DNA of 31,800 bases from Oscillospiraceae bacterium (GTDB lineage Bacteria; Bacillota; Clostridia; UMGS1810). A program made the position numbers and the translations under genes. This document shows positions 23,652-31,800 of the stretch, one piece after another (the stretch's first letter is position 1; each line of letters opens with the position of its first letter). Location of the stretch: assembly GCA_021629085.1 (NCBI GenBank), contig JAJXRJ010000004.1, forward strand, positions 57,225-89,024, written 5' to 3'. The notes below the pieces were generated by a model. That model did no database searches and was not told the DNA's origin. It was given only the letters and a program-made list of their open reading frames with translations.

Positions 23652-24798
23652 GTTCGGCAGGCTAAAGCGCAAAATGTTTCGCAAGATGATTGTCAGCACG
23701 CTGCTCACGATTTTTGGGGGCGGCTTAGGTTTGATGATTTTGGTAGACGGCATTTGGCAAGACCCGTTTGCAAGGCTTTGCGTCTGGTTTTTTCAAAGTG
23801 TCATGGGGCTGGACTATGAATATGCGACAAGGGTGTATTACGCGGTGTTTCAGGACAACAAAACCGCGTGGGTGTTTACCGGGCTGTTCATACTGCTGCT
23901 CATTTCGTTTTATATCACCATGACACGGTTTATGCGGTATTTTAAAGAGACCAGCGACGGCATTGACAAACTGATTTTGGAAAATCCGGACAAAATTGAG
24001 CTTTCACCTGAAATGGAATTTATGGAGCGCAAGCTCAATACAGTCAAAGACACGCTGTTGAAGCGGACGCGGGACGCGCAGGAGGCCGAACAGAGAAAAA
24101 ATGACCTTGTGGTGTATTTGGCGCACGATATCAAAACACCGCTCACCTCAGTGATTGGGTATTTGAGCCTGCTGGACGAATCGCCCGACATGCCGGCTGA
24201 GCAAAAGGCGCGCTATGTGGGCATTACGCTGGAAAAGGCAAACCGCCTAGAGCAGCTCATCAACGAGTTTTTTGAAATTACGCGGTACAATTTACAGTCT
24301 ATTGTGCTCAATAAAGAGGAAATCAACCTCACCTATATGCTTATGCAGATTGCAGACGAGTTTTATCCGGTGCTGGAGGCCAAAGGCAAGCGCGCGGTTG
24401 TGACAGCGGATGCGGGGCTGACGGTATACGGCGACCCGGACAAGCTTGCACGGGTGTTTAACAACATTTTAAAAAACGCCGCCGCATACGGCTATGACAA
24501 CACCGACATTGAAATTTCTGCCGGGATGGTGCAAAAAAACGTTGCAGTGGTATTTTCCAACCACGGCAAAACCATCCCGCCGCAAAAGCTGGATTCCATT
24601 TTTGAAAAATTTTACCGGATGGACTATTCGCGTTCCAGCGGAACGGGCGGCGCCGGACTGGGGCTTGCCATTGCAAAGGAAATTGTAAACGCGCACGGCG
24701 GCACCATTTATGCGCAAAGTGAAAAGGAACGTACAAAGTTTACAGTGCTTTTGCCGTCTGGGAATACCAATCAAAAAGAAAACCGCCCACAGCTTTAA
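23641..24798 (+). CDS. Sensor histidine kinase (VanS-like)
   Basis: Membrane sensor partner of the upstream regulator, about 385 aa. Two membrane helices (about residues 16-38 and 77-95) flank a short ~38-residue extracellular loop, too small for a classical ligand domain. The HisKA box VVYLAHDIKTPLTSVIGYL carries His162. The ATPase domain has NNILKNAAAYG (N box), FEKFYRMDYSRSSGTGGAGLGLAIAK in part (F and G2 boxes) and VNAHGG. I chose the TTG at 23641, which has GGGGAGTGGGG upstream and an 11-base overlap with the regulator gene. Starts at the ATGs encoding KM-FRKM are an alternative. Confidence 0.92.
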   Translation: MKNEFGRLKRKMFRKMIVSTLLTIFGGGLGLMILVDGIWQDPFARLCVWFFQSVMGLDYEYATRVYYAVFQDNKTAWVFTGLFILLLISFYITMTRFMRYFKETSDGIDKLILENPDKIELSPEMEFMERKLNTVKDTLLKRTRDAQEAEQRKNDLVVYLAHDIKTPLTSVIGYLSLLDESPDMPAEQKARYVGITLEKANRLEQLINEFFEITRYNLQSIVLNKEEINLTYMLMQIADEFYPVLEAKGKRAVVTADAGLTVYGDPDKLARVFNNILKNAAAYGYDNTDIEISAGMVQKNVAVVFSNHGKTIPPQKLDSIFEKFYRMDYSRSSGTGGAGLGLAIAKEIVNAHGGTIYAQSEKERTKFTVLLPSGNTNQKENRPQL

Positions 24799-24815
24799 GC
24801 TGTGAGCGGTTTTTT
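24781..24815 (+). terminator. Rho-independent terminator after the histidine kinase gene
   Basis: Outer stem AACCGC/GCGGTT and inner stem CACAGC/GCTGTG with one mismatch between, loop TTTAA containing the gene's stop codon, then a T run. Confidence 0.88.
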
Positions 24816-24871
24816 GTACCATGGTGTTCGTTATGGGCAAAGCGCCAGCGCGTGTCAGCGCTCCGCCTCTG

Positions 24872-27123
24872 TTAATCCAAAACAATCACAATGGTGTTGT
24901 CCTGCCCTTTATAGCAGTTTGCCACTACAGTTTTGCTTTTGCCATTGGCGGTTGCGGTGATGTCATAATCGCCGTAGTAGCCGCGTACAGAGTAAGTGCC
25001 GTCCGCGCCGGTTTTGCCTGCTTCCTGTGTCCACCATTTGTTGTATACCAAATCGATATACTGCTGTCCGCTTTTCTTAAGCGTCCAGTCTTTTGTATAC
25101 ACAGGTGCATTGGTCAGCCAGTGTGCGCCGTCCCAGAAGCCCCACATATAAAAGCCCTGCACGGCTTCACAGCTAAATGAGGCAAGCAGGATATCACGCG
25201 TATAGTTCCCCTGCAAATCTTCGTCCTGCGCGTCAAAGTCGTACTCAGTCACCGTCACTTCTTTCTGGTATTTCTTTGCCAGGCCGTCCAGCAGATCATA
25301 CCAGCCGGCGGGACTGTTGGGCGTACCGATATGCCCTTGAATCCCAATGCCGTCAAAATCGACGCCGGTTTCTACAAACGTGTCTAGAATATCGGTGAAG
25401 ATGTCATACCGGTCGGAAGGCAAAATGGAAATGGCGCCTTCGGTGACATAAAGCTTGGTAGTGGGGTCTGCCGCCCGCGCCCAGTCATAAACGTTTTTAT
25501 AATATTCCGGCCCGTATTTGTCAGCCAAAGAGTGCTTGTCGGCCAGCTCGTTTAACACATCCCACTGGCACAGTTCGCCGTAAAATTCGCTGCCCATGTG
25601 GTCAATGTGGCCTTTTACACGCTGGTACAGCGCGTCTTTATCGTCATACATTTCGGTAAAGTCTTTGGGGAACTGTGTATTGCCTTCGGTATATTCTTTT
25701 TCCGTTGCGGGAATCCAGATGTGGCCCCGGATGTTGTGCACACCCATCTGCATCAAGAGGTCGGTCATTTGACGGGCCAGGCCGGGATTGGACTCATAGA
25801 AGTTCCATTTGTGCTCCACTTCAAATACGGCGCTGTTAAACAGCCGGCCGATTTCCTCGCGGTATCGTTGGTTGCTGTCTTCTAACACAGAGTTGTAAAC
25901 TGCGGTTCCAAATTGGAACTCGTGTTCAAACATGGAAACGTCTACGTCAGCGTCCGGAATGGGATTGCCGTTTGCGTCCTGTACGACAACGTTGATATCG
26001 CCTTTGCGGATTTGCTCAATGCGCGCAATTGCATCTTTGCGCCACTGTGCGTCCTTTTCACTTCCTGTATAGGCGGTGTCTTTAGGCATGTCATCAATGG
26101 TGACGTCTTTGCCATAGTTGACCAGTGAAAATCCACCGATTTCCACAGTCTGCACATGGTAACCCAGCCGGATGGTGACGTGCAGGCTGCCAGTAAACTC
26201 GTTTGTAATGACACAGGGGAAGTAGCCAACCTTCCACTCATTGCCCGCCGTCATGCCGCCCTGGATAATTTTGGCAAAATCGCCGCCGTTTTGCTCCATA
26301 ATACACTGAATTTCACCTGCCTGGGTTTCAGCCAGCCCGCCTTTTACTGTACGGAAATACATGGTGAGCAGTACCACATCTCCCTCTTCAAATGGGGTGG
26401 GGATGTTCATGGCAAGCTGAGAGGCGTAAGGGGAGGGCGGAAGCGTTTTTACATCAATGCGAAGCGCTTCAGAAAACGGCATGTCAGATACCGGCACCCT
26501 TTCCATGGTGGCATATTCCCCCAGAGTTGCTGCGCTTGTGTTCAAGAGATTGTCGTTGTTAAGGGCCACTTCGCCCTGCGGCAGGGCCGCAAGCTTTTGT
26601 GCAACATCCTGTTCAGAGCCGAAATACACCAGGTCCTCCATGCTGCTGCTGTTAGAAATCGTGGATTTGGGCACGTCCCGCCGAATCACGTCGTGCTTTT
26701 CAATTACGACTGTTTGGGAGGCCTCCTGCCAAACTACATTTGCACCCAGGCCTTCTGCAATAAAGCGCACCGGCACCATGGTGCGGTCGTTTATCAGCTG
26801 TGCAGGAACGTCCAGCGTGGTTTCTACGCCGTTGACATTGGCGGTCGTGCTGCCGATTGCCAAAGACACCGTCTTTCCGCCCAGCGAGCCAGTGGCTGTC
26901 TGCGACGGCTCATCCCACAAAACTTCTGCGCCTAAGCTTTCAAAAATCCCGCGGATGGGGACCAGCGTCCGGTCGTTTACCACATGACCGGCATTTGGTC
27001 AAATGTGCAGAGCGTCCCGTTGATTTTAATCTGGATGCCGTCTGCCGTCTCTGCGCCAACGCCCACAGGCAGCGTGCCGAGCATGAGCGACAGGCACAAA
27101 ATTGCTGTAAGAATGCGTTTCAT
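24872..27123 (-). CDS. Secreted GH10 endo-xylanase, frameshifted near the N-terminus
   Basis: Extracellular xylan-degrading enzyme. The start at 27123 (GGAGGG six bases upstream) encodes signal peptide MKRILTAILCLSLMLG and then IKINGTLCTFDQMPVM, the beginning of a copper-amine-oxidase-N-like domain. A stop (TGG TAA) follows at once. The rest of that domain (VNDRTLVPIRGIFESLGA, then a second repeat NDRTMVPVRFIAEGLGA) is in another frame from about 26980. Two extra bases, or one missing base, near 26983 account for the break. Next come a CBM-like beta region and the GH10 barrel, with acid/base Glu in WDVLNE (25547-25549) and nucleophile Glu in VTEYDF (25244-25246). A short beta domain ends the protein. 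Catalytic part intact, export signal separated: either a real pseudogene or a sequence error. Confidence 0.85.
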
Positions 27124-27154
27124 AAGATTCCCTCCATTATGTATTCTTACAATT

Positions 27155-27183
27155 TGTATAAATCTAAATTTATAGAAAGTAAA
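27155..27183 (-). promoter_or_regulatory. Possible promoter of the xylanase gene
   Basis: On the minus strand TTTACT (27178-27183), 17-bp spacer, TATACA (27155-27160), 32 bases upstream of the signal-peptide start. Both boxes match only 4/6 to 5/6. Confidence 0.4.
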
Positions 27184-27222
27184 TAGCAATATTTTGCCAA
27201 ATATTCACAATTTTTTGTGTGC

Positions 27223-27253
27223 AAAAAAGCGCCAAAGCGGTCACTTCGGCGCT
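27223..27253 (-). terminator. Terminator overlapping the end of the tocopherol-cyclase-like gene
   Basis: On the minus strand AGCGCCGAAGT pairs with GCTTTGGCGCT (one G-U), loop GACC, followed by six T. The stem includes the gene's stop codon. Confidence 0.85.
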
Positions 27254-28038
27254 TCATATTCAAAACTGCCTTGATTGGTGGAGAGGTCAAACACCAAACG
27301 GCCGTGTTCAAAAAACTGCACTTGCATGGGGCAGGCGGGATTTTCCAAAATGGTCCTTGTCATTTCGCCCCGGGCCGGTGCGGCGAGCGGATGGCCGCGG
27401 TCTGCATCGATTGAGAGCACCAGCCGGTACTGCCGCTGTGAAAGTATGATTTTTCGCTGTGTGCAGCATTCGACCCGCACGCCCAAATAGGTTGCCAGCC
27501 GGTATTCCTTGCCCTTGTAGTGGACAACACAGATGCAGCCGTCAAAGCGGAACCCGAAAAACGGGATGTCTGCAACCGACACCATGACCGAGCAAGGCTC
27601 GTCAAATGCGTTGGCCTGCGCCCAGACATAGGATTTGGGAAACGACGTCCCGCTGTCTTTTTCCATATACCCCTTCCCGCCGGTAAAGTCCATTTCCTGC
27701 CCGTTAAAAATCACGCCGCCTGACAACTGGTGCGACATGCTGATGATGCCATGCCGGCACTCCATTGGGAAATAGCGGAACGGCCCCATAATATCATAGC
27801 GGATGGGGGATAGATTGCGGTATGCAATTTCTCCAGTCAGCGTAAATGCATCGCTTTCAATCTCCAAATGAACGCCGTCCGGCGAAAAGCGGTTGTTTTT
27901 TCCAAATGGGACACAAAAAGACTGCGACTTTGTGATAACCTGGATAAATGGTCCGCCGTATGCCTTGCCTGCAATGAGGCAAAGGGTGTGGTCCTTTGTT
28001 TGATGTTTGTAGTAATACCCGTCAAACTGTTTCTTCAC
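27241..28038 (-). CDS. Tocopherol cyclase-like (lipocalin-type) protein
   Basis: A 265-aa soluble protein without a signal peptide. It resembles the tocopherol-cyclase-like family found in many Firmicutes: start MKKQFDGYYYKHQ, and the hallmark GGKGYMEKDSGTSFPKSYVW followed by QAN (GYxEKDxGxSFP). Its fold is expected to be a double lipocalin-like beta barrel binding a hydrophobic ligand. A plant-type vitamin E pathway is not expected in such an organism and no other pathway gene is near, so the true substrate is unknown. The GTG at 28038 is favoured (GGGGGAAG upstream, family-like N-terminus). A TTG at 28062 with AAGGAG is an alternative adding eight residues. Confidence 0.75.
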   Translation of the reverse strand: MKKQFDGYYYKHQTKDHTLCLIAGKAYGGPFIQVITKSQSFCVPFGKNNRFSPDGVHLEIESDAFTLTGEIAYRNLSPIRYDIMGPFRYFPMECRHGIISMSHQLSGGVIFNGQEMDFTGGKGYMEKDSGTSFPKSYVWAQANAFDEPCSVMVSVADIPFFGFRFDGCICVVHYKGKEYRLATYLGVRVECCTQRKIILSQRQYRLVLSIDADRGHPLAAPARGEMTRTILENPACPMQVQFFEHGRLVFDLSTNQGSFEYEAPK

Positions 28039-28142
28039 AGCGCGCTTCCCCCTATCAGCCAAAAATGCTCCTTTCTATCTTTGACAAAGAAAAAAGGGAT
28101 TATACGCGTATCTGCCTTTGGAAAAAAGGGGGGAAAAACAGT

Positions 28143-29783
28143 TTACAGGATTTCAAACGGCACACAGGCCGGGCGCAGCGACTGCGGCGACTGCCAAACA
28201 TAGATTTTCATATAGGCCGTGCCGGCCGGTATCTCAATATTATTGGGAAGCACAAACGCATCCCCCGTATCATACGGCGCGGCGTCTATGGGCTGTGCGC
28301 CCAACAGCGCGCCTCGGTTATCATAAGAAGCAACCGTCAGGCGGGCAGCGCTGCCGTTTAACTCCATATATTGCTTGCCGAGGTGGATTTCCTCTGCCTG
28401 GGCAATGTTTTGGAGGGTCAGCCGGTTCCCGGCCTCGTTTTTCGGCGGGCAGACCAGGATGTAGGCGATCTCGTTATCCATCGCATATTTTTCCGCTTTT
28501 GAGCCCGCTTCGCAGTGGATGAGCGGCCATTCTGCAACATAATTACGAATTATCCGGGTGCCCTTTGGCACAAAAATGCTGTTTAAGCTGTAGCAGCCTT
28601 CAAACATATCGTTATAAATCCAATTGACACTGTCTGGAATATAGCAGTGCTTGAGGTTTCCACATCTCCAAAATATGCCTTCGTCTATGCTGGTAATGCC
28701 CTCCGGAAGCCGTATATTGGTTAAACTGTAGCATTGGCTAAAGGCCTCCCTACCAATTTGCTTGAGCGCTTTGGGAAGCTGTATGGAGGTTAAACTGTAA
28801 CATTTGGAAAAAACGTCTTGGCCAATGGATGTCACCGTATCCGGCAGTACAATGTGACTTAAGCGTACGCACGAAAAAAACGCATAGTCTTCAATGGAAG
28901 TGATGCCGTTTGGCAGCGTTAGCTCTTGTAAGCTGGAGCAGCGCTGAAAGGTGTATGCACCGATTTTGGGCAGATACGGCGGCAGCGTGATGTGCTCTAA
29001 GGCAGTGCAATATGAAAATGCGCCGCTGGCAATGCTGGTAACACTGCTGGGGACTGTGTAGCTGGTTCCGGCTTTCGCCGGCGGATAAACGACCAGGCGG
29101 GTTTGCGCTTTGTCAAATAAAACGCCGTCTATGCTGGTAAAATGCGGGTTTTCTTCCGCAACCAAAACGGTTTCAAGGGAGGGGCTGTCATAAAACACAT
29201 TTTCTCCAATGCTGGCAACGTTTTTGGGGAGGGTGATGGATTTTATCCGTGCATTATCCCAAAACGCCTCATCCTCAATGCAGACAAGGGAATCTGGAAG
29301 CTCAATATAGTACAGGAAATCGGTAAAGGTAACCGCATACCTGGCAAGCGTGGTCACGCCGTCTAAAATCGTCAGCGTCCCATCGGTGTTTGGATTGTAA
29401 GGCGGCACACAGACCAGCGTGGTGAAGTCTTTGCTGTATAAAATGCCGTCTTTGGCAGCATAATTGGGGTTGTTTTCATCCACGATAAATTCTGCCAAAT
29501 AGCAGCTAAACAGATAGAGCGGCTGGATGGTGGTGACCGACGCAGGAATAAAGAGACTGTCAATGGAGGTGTTTCGCTCCAATGCGCCCTCAGAAATGCC
29601 AATCACCGGATAGCCGTCAAGGGTGTCTGGGATGACAACGTCGTCATAACCGGAAATGTCAGTGATCATTGCGCCGCCGTCGCGTATAATGTAGTCAAAT
29701 TCATCTTCGGCCGCCATCGCGGGAGAATTTGGGATGCAAAAAACAAGGAGTGCAAACACAACCAACACACAAATTTTTTTCAT
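28143..29783 (-). CDS. BspA-like leucine-rich-repeat secreted protein
   Basis: An exported 546-aa surface or secreted protein. The signal peptide (MKKICVLVVFALLVFCIPN, cleavage after SPAMAA) is followed by about twelve LRR_5 repeats of ~23 residues. These have the pattern LPxxVxxIGxxAFxxCxxLxxIxLP, for example LPNGITSIEDYAFFSC and LPDTVTSIGQDVFSKC. BspA-type repeats mediate adhesion in other bacteria. Two repeats are interrupted by DGILYSKDFTTLV and DGVLFDKAQTRLVVYPP loops, also normal for the family. The C-terminal ~110 residues after the repeats form a beta domain I cannot assign; no anchor motif is seen. ATG with GGGAGGG seven bases upstream. Confidence 0.92.
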   Translation of the reverse strand: MKKICVLVVFALLVFCIPNSPAMAAEDEFDYIIRDGGAMITDISGYDDVVIPDTLDGYPVIGISEGALERNTSIDSLFIPASVTTIQPLYLFSCYLAEFIVDENNPNYAAKDGILYSKDFTTLVCVPPYNPNTDGTLTILDGVTTLARYAVTFTDFLYYIELPDSLVCIEDEAFWDNARIKSITLPKNVASIGENVFYDSPSLETVLVAEENPHFTSIDGVLFDKAQTRLVVYPPAKAGTSYTVPSSVTSIASGAFSYCTALEHITLPPYLPKIGAYTFQRCSSLQELTLPNGITSIEDYAFFSCVRLSHIVLPDTVTSIGQDVFSKCYSLTSIQLPKALKQIGREAFSQCYSLTNIRLPEGITSIDEGIFWRCGNLKHCYIPDSVNWIYNDMFEGCYSLNSIFVPKGTRIIRNYVAEWPLIHCEAGSKAEKYAMDNEIAYILVCPPKNEAGNRLTLQNIAQAEEIHLGKQYMELNGSAARLTVASYDNRGALLGAQPIDAAPYDTGDAFVLPNNIEIPAGTAYMKIYVWQSPQSLRPACVPFEIL

Positions 29784-29810
29784 AGGATGTCCCTCCCTTT
29801 ATTTGTTTTT

Positions 29811-29839
29811 ATTATACGTCATTTGGAAATTTATGTCAA
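29811..29839 (-). promoter_or_regulatory. Consensus sigma-A promoter of the LRR protein gene
   Basis: On the minus strand a perfect TTGACA (29834-29839), 17-bp spacer and perfect TATAAT (29811-29816), 27 bases upstream of the ATG. Confidence 0.85.
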
Positions 29840-29926
29840 GAAATTCCGAAATTTTATCAGGTGTTTTGCGGCACTGATTTGTATATTTTAGACAGAAATG
29901 CTGCACGCTAATGGGGAGGTGATTTT

Positions 29927-30094
29927 ATGGCAAAGCAAGGAATGAAACGGCCAAACGGCCACGGATTTGGAGAGAGTAAAAATAAATCCCCAAAAAAGAA
30001 CGATGTGCCCCCAGTTCCAGAAATCCATGGGAAGGCCAAGTCCGGCAAGGTAAAAGCGGATCCTGTCAATCACGACACCTTGCCGCGCAATTAA
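29927..30094 (+). CDS. Small basic protein, 55 aa, CPC_1213-like
   Basis: A short gene with GGGAGGTG seven bases before the ATG. The 55-aa product is Lys/Pro/Asn-rich and probably disordered, without Cys, signal peptide or membrane segment. The stretch NDVPPVPEIHGKAKSGK resembles the core (VPExxGKAKxGK) of small clostridial proteins known as the CPC_1213 family; I recall that resemblance and could not test it. Function unknown. Strong ribosome site, composition and the family-like core support coding. It lies divergent from the LRR gene and 83 bases before the RHH gene. Confidence 0.65.
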   Translation: MAKQGMKRPNGHGFGESKNKSPKKNDVPPVPEIHGKAKSGKVKADPVNHDTLPRN

Positions 30095-30177
30095 GGGATT
30101 GATACAATTTTATTATCGGAATTTAGTTTAAGAAATGCCATAATAGAGATATCCCAAAGAAAGGAGGAGGCTCTGTT

Positions 30178-30366
30178 ATGGCAAAGCTCAAACGCGACTT
30201 CACAACAAGGCTGGATTTAATGGACCACGCGAAATTCAAGGTCATCGCGAAAGCGGAAAGCCGGAGTGTGAACAACATGATTGCGCATCTTGTGAAAGAG
30301 AAAATCAAGGCGTACGAAGAGAAGTACGGCGAAATTGACATCCCGGAAGAAACACTTTACAGCTAA
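30178..30366 (+). CDS. Arc-like ribbon-helix-helix protein
   Basis: A 62-aa probable DNA-binding protein. KRDFTTRLDLMDHAKFKVIAK gives the N-terminal beta-strand (FTTRLD) and helix A, and SRSVNNMIAHLVKEKIKAYEE gives the turn (RSVN) and helix B of the MetJ/Arc fold. The tail is acidic. RHH proteins repress their own promoters or act as antitoxins, but no toxin gene is next to it. AAAGGAGGAGG precedes the ATG and a strong terminator follows, so it is likely a single-gene transcript or co-transcribed with the small gene upstream. Confidence 0.82.
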   Translation: MAKLKRDFTTRLDLMDHAKFKVIAKAESRSVNNMIAHLVKEKIKAYEEKYGEIDIPEETLYS

Positions 30367-30399
30367 AAGCGGGGGAATTTAAATTTCCCCCGCTTTTTT
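30365..30399 (+). terminator. Rho-independent terminator after the RHH gene
   Basis: A near-perfect palindrome, AAAAGCGGGGGAATTT followed by its complement, ends in six T. The A and T tracts make it effective on both strands. Confidence 0.9.
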
Positions 30400-30435
30400 G
30401 TCCGTGGCCGATACGTGAAATTTTTAGAATAGGGC

Positions 30436-30471
30436 TTGAATGAAATGTTTTAATGTGATAGAATCATTTCA
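30436..30471 (+). promoter_or_regulatory. MFS gene promoter with overlapping inverted repeat
   Basis: TTGAAT (30436-30441), 17-bp spacer and TAGAAT (30459-30464). TGAAATG (30441-30447) and CATTTCA (30465-30471) form an inverted repeat that spans the spacer and -10 box, a typical repressor-operator position. The RHH protein just upstream is a possible but unproven binder. Confidence 0.5.
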
Positions 30472-30499
30472 CAAATAAATTGGTTTTTTAAGGAGAAAT

Positions 30500-31654
30500 A
30501 TGTATCTATTATTGTTAGCAGTCATTTACATAGCCTTTATAAGCCTTGGCTTGCCGGACTCCCTGCTGGGCGCGGCATGGCCCACAATCCACATCGCATT
30601 TGACGTGCCATTGTCATACATGGGGATGGTTTCTATGATAATATCGGGCGGTACCATCCTTTCCGGCCTGATGTCGGAGCGGCTTACAAACCGGTTCGGG
30701 ACAAGGGCAGTCACAATTGTAAGCATATTCCTTACAGCAGTTGCGATGCTTGGGTTTTCCAAAACAACCGAATTTTACCAGCTGTGCCTGTGGGGAATCC
30801 CCTATGGCTTGGGTGCGGGAGCGATTGACGCCGCATTAAACAATTACGTAGCTTTGCATTATCACTCAAGGCATATGAGCTGGCTCCATTGCTTTTGGGG
30901 TGTCGGGACGATTATTAGCCCGTATATTATGAGTTATGCGCTTACGCACAGTGTATGGGCAAATGGATACCGTACAGTGTCATATATACAATTCGTGATC
31001 GTTTTTATTATGCTGCTGTCACTGCCCCTGTGGAAAATCAATCAAAACAATTCTGTCAGCAGCAGCAATGCAAAACCTTTGGGGATAAAGGGCGCGCTGA
31101 AAATAAAGGGGGTGCCGTATCTCCTGATTGGATTTATGTCATATTGTGCGGCAGAGGCCACAACAATGCTTTGGGCGAGCAGCTTTTTGGAGGGTGCAAG
31201 AGGTGCAGCAAAAGAGGAAGCGGCTGCATTTGGGGCATTGTTTTTTATCGGGATAACGGCAGGAAGATTTTTTGCCGGGTTTATTTCCGACAAATTGGGC
31301 GATTACAGAATGATACGCCTTGGCGCGGGGATTGCACTGTTCGGCGCCGTCTGCATAGCGGTCCCTTGGAAAATTGCGTCAATCATCGGATTTATCATCA
31401 TCGGGCTTGGCTGCGCCCCCATTTACCCCTGTATTATCCATTCAACGCCAAACAATTTCGGCGCAAAAAATTCTCAGGGGATTATTGGAATCCAGATGGC
31501 AAGCGCTTATGTGGGTTCAACATTTATGCCGCCTGTTTTTGGGCTGATTGCAAACCATGTAAGCCTGACGCTCATGCCTATGTATCTCATTTTTTTCCTG
31601 ATATTGCTGCTTTTTATGGTTTCAAAAACGCAAAAGGCATGCAGAGCTTTATGA
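30500..31654 (+). CDS. Major facilitator superfamily transporter
   Basis: A 384-aa membrane protein with about twelve hydrophobic helices. The N-terminal half has LGLPDSLLGAAWPTI in helix 1 and the loop 2-3 motif SERLTNRFGTR; the second half repeats it as GFISDKLGDYRMIRLG. The helix-5 region HCFWGVGTIISPYI resembles the fucose permease/FHS-like branch (HxxxGxGxxxxP). Sugar transport is possible but the substrate cannot be read from sequence. AAGGAGA lies four bases before the ATG at 30500. The gene is monocistronic by its flanking signals. Confidence 0.88.
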   Translation: MYLLLLAVIYIAFISLGLPDSLLGAAWPTIHIAFDVPLSYMGMVSMIISGGTILSGLMSERLTNRFGTRAVTIVSIFLTAVAMLGFSKTTEFYQLCLWGIPYGLGAGAIDAALNNYVALHYHSRHMSWLHCFWGVGTIISPYIMSYALTHSVWANGYRTVSYIQFVIVFIMLLSLPLWKINQNNSVSSSNAKPLGIKGALKIKGVPYLLIGFMSYCAAEATTMLWASSFLEGARGAAKEEAAAFGALFFIGITAGRFFAGFISDKLGDYRMIRLGAGIALFGAVCIAVPWKIASIIGFIIIGLGCAPIYPCIIHSTPNNFGAKNSQGIIGIQMASAYVGSTFMPPVFGLIANHVSLTLMPMYLIFFLILLLFMVSKTQKACRAL

Positions 31655-31760
31655 TTGCCATGTAAATTTTATTTTGCCAAACAGATACGGACTTGACAGC
31701 CATCTGCCTCTCCCCCAAAAAAGCAGGGCAAATATTAAATAAAATCGTGTATGAACAAAA

Positions 31761-31791
31761 AGAAACCGCATAACAATGCGGTTTCTAGTGT
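31761..31791 (+). terminator. Rho-independent terminator near the right end
   Basis: Stem AGAAACCGCAT (31761-31771) with ATGCGGTTTCT (31776-31786), loop AACA, followed by AGTGTTTTT. It lies about 105 bases past the MFS stop; nothing else is recognisable in the last 146 bases. Confidence 0.75.
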
Positions 31792-31800
31792 TTTTGGTGG

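Noticed and set aside
22953..24798. Vancomycin resistance cluster
   Set aside because: Regulator and kinase look VanRS-like, but no ligase, dehydrogenase or dipeptidase genes of the van type are nearby.
26156..26935. Long antisense frame within the xylanase gene
   Set aside because: It is a shadow of the GH10 protein's N-terminal region and has no start signals.
31751..31800. Open frame starting ATGAACAAAAAG at the right edge
   Set aside because: No ribosome site precedes it and it runs through a terminator hairpin.
1..31800. CRISPR array, tRNA/rRNA genes, transposases
   Set aside because: No regularly spaced direct repeats of array type, no cloverleaf or rRNA-like stretches and no transposase or integrase motifs were noticed on reading both strands.

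Overview
The window reads as chromosome from an anaerobic, endospore-lineage Clostridia bacterium (Firmicutes). Lineage markers are a sigma-G gene, SLH-domain surface protein, FtsEX operon, type III pantothenate kinase, the DarA/HolB/RicT/TrmN6/RsmI housekeeping run, a 2[4Fe-4S] ferredoxin and a secreted GH10 xylanase. Many genes have AGGAGG-type ribosome binding sites, GTG or TTG starts are common, and consensus sigma-A promoters with 17-bp spacers are frequent. No rRNA, tRNA, CRISPR array or transposase gene was seen.

Layout. 1-839: the 3' part of a Gfo/Idh/MocA oxidoreductase, ending at a shared terminator. 870-5855 (minus): an operon pucR-like regulator, ftsE, ftsX, coiled-coil M23 hydrolase, S41 protease, which is a cell-division peptidoglycan-hydrolase module. 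6078-12616 (minus): the most unusual region. A consensus promoter drives a PqqD-like peptide-binding protein, an S26-like Ser/His protease, an ABC exporter, a secreted 344-aa protein and a 55-aa peptide gene with a lasso-leader-like YxxPxL motif. A terminator follows, then an HPr-kinase-like protein and an SLH protein. This looks like a RiPP (ribosomally made, modified peptide) locus with no standard core-modifying enzyme except the kinase-like protein.

12779-14747: prmA and, divergently, sigG behind a sigma-F-like promoter. The last ~21 expected residues of SigG (recognition helix of region 4.2) are replaced by unrelated sequence. 14752-21695 (plus): coaX, a small membrane protein, a short Orn/Lys/Arg decarboxylase, darA, holB, ricT, ferredoxin, trmN6 and rsmI. 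This is a variant of the Bacillus yaaO-yabC neighbourhood with a ferredoxin inserted next to ricT.

21692-31654: accessory genes. They are a GxDLY/SGNH esterase, a VanRS-like two-component system with an array of TTAAG repeats in its promoter region, a GH10 xylanase broken near its N-terminus by a frameshift, a tocopherol-cyclase-like protein, a BspA-type leucine-rich-repeat surface protein, two tiny proteins (one ribbon-helix-helix) and an MFS transporter. Carbohydrate enzymes, surface proteins and the SLH protein suggest a gut or biomass-degrading lifestyle; this is inference.
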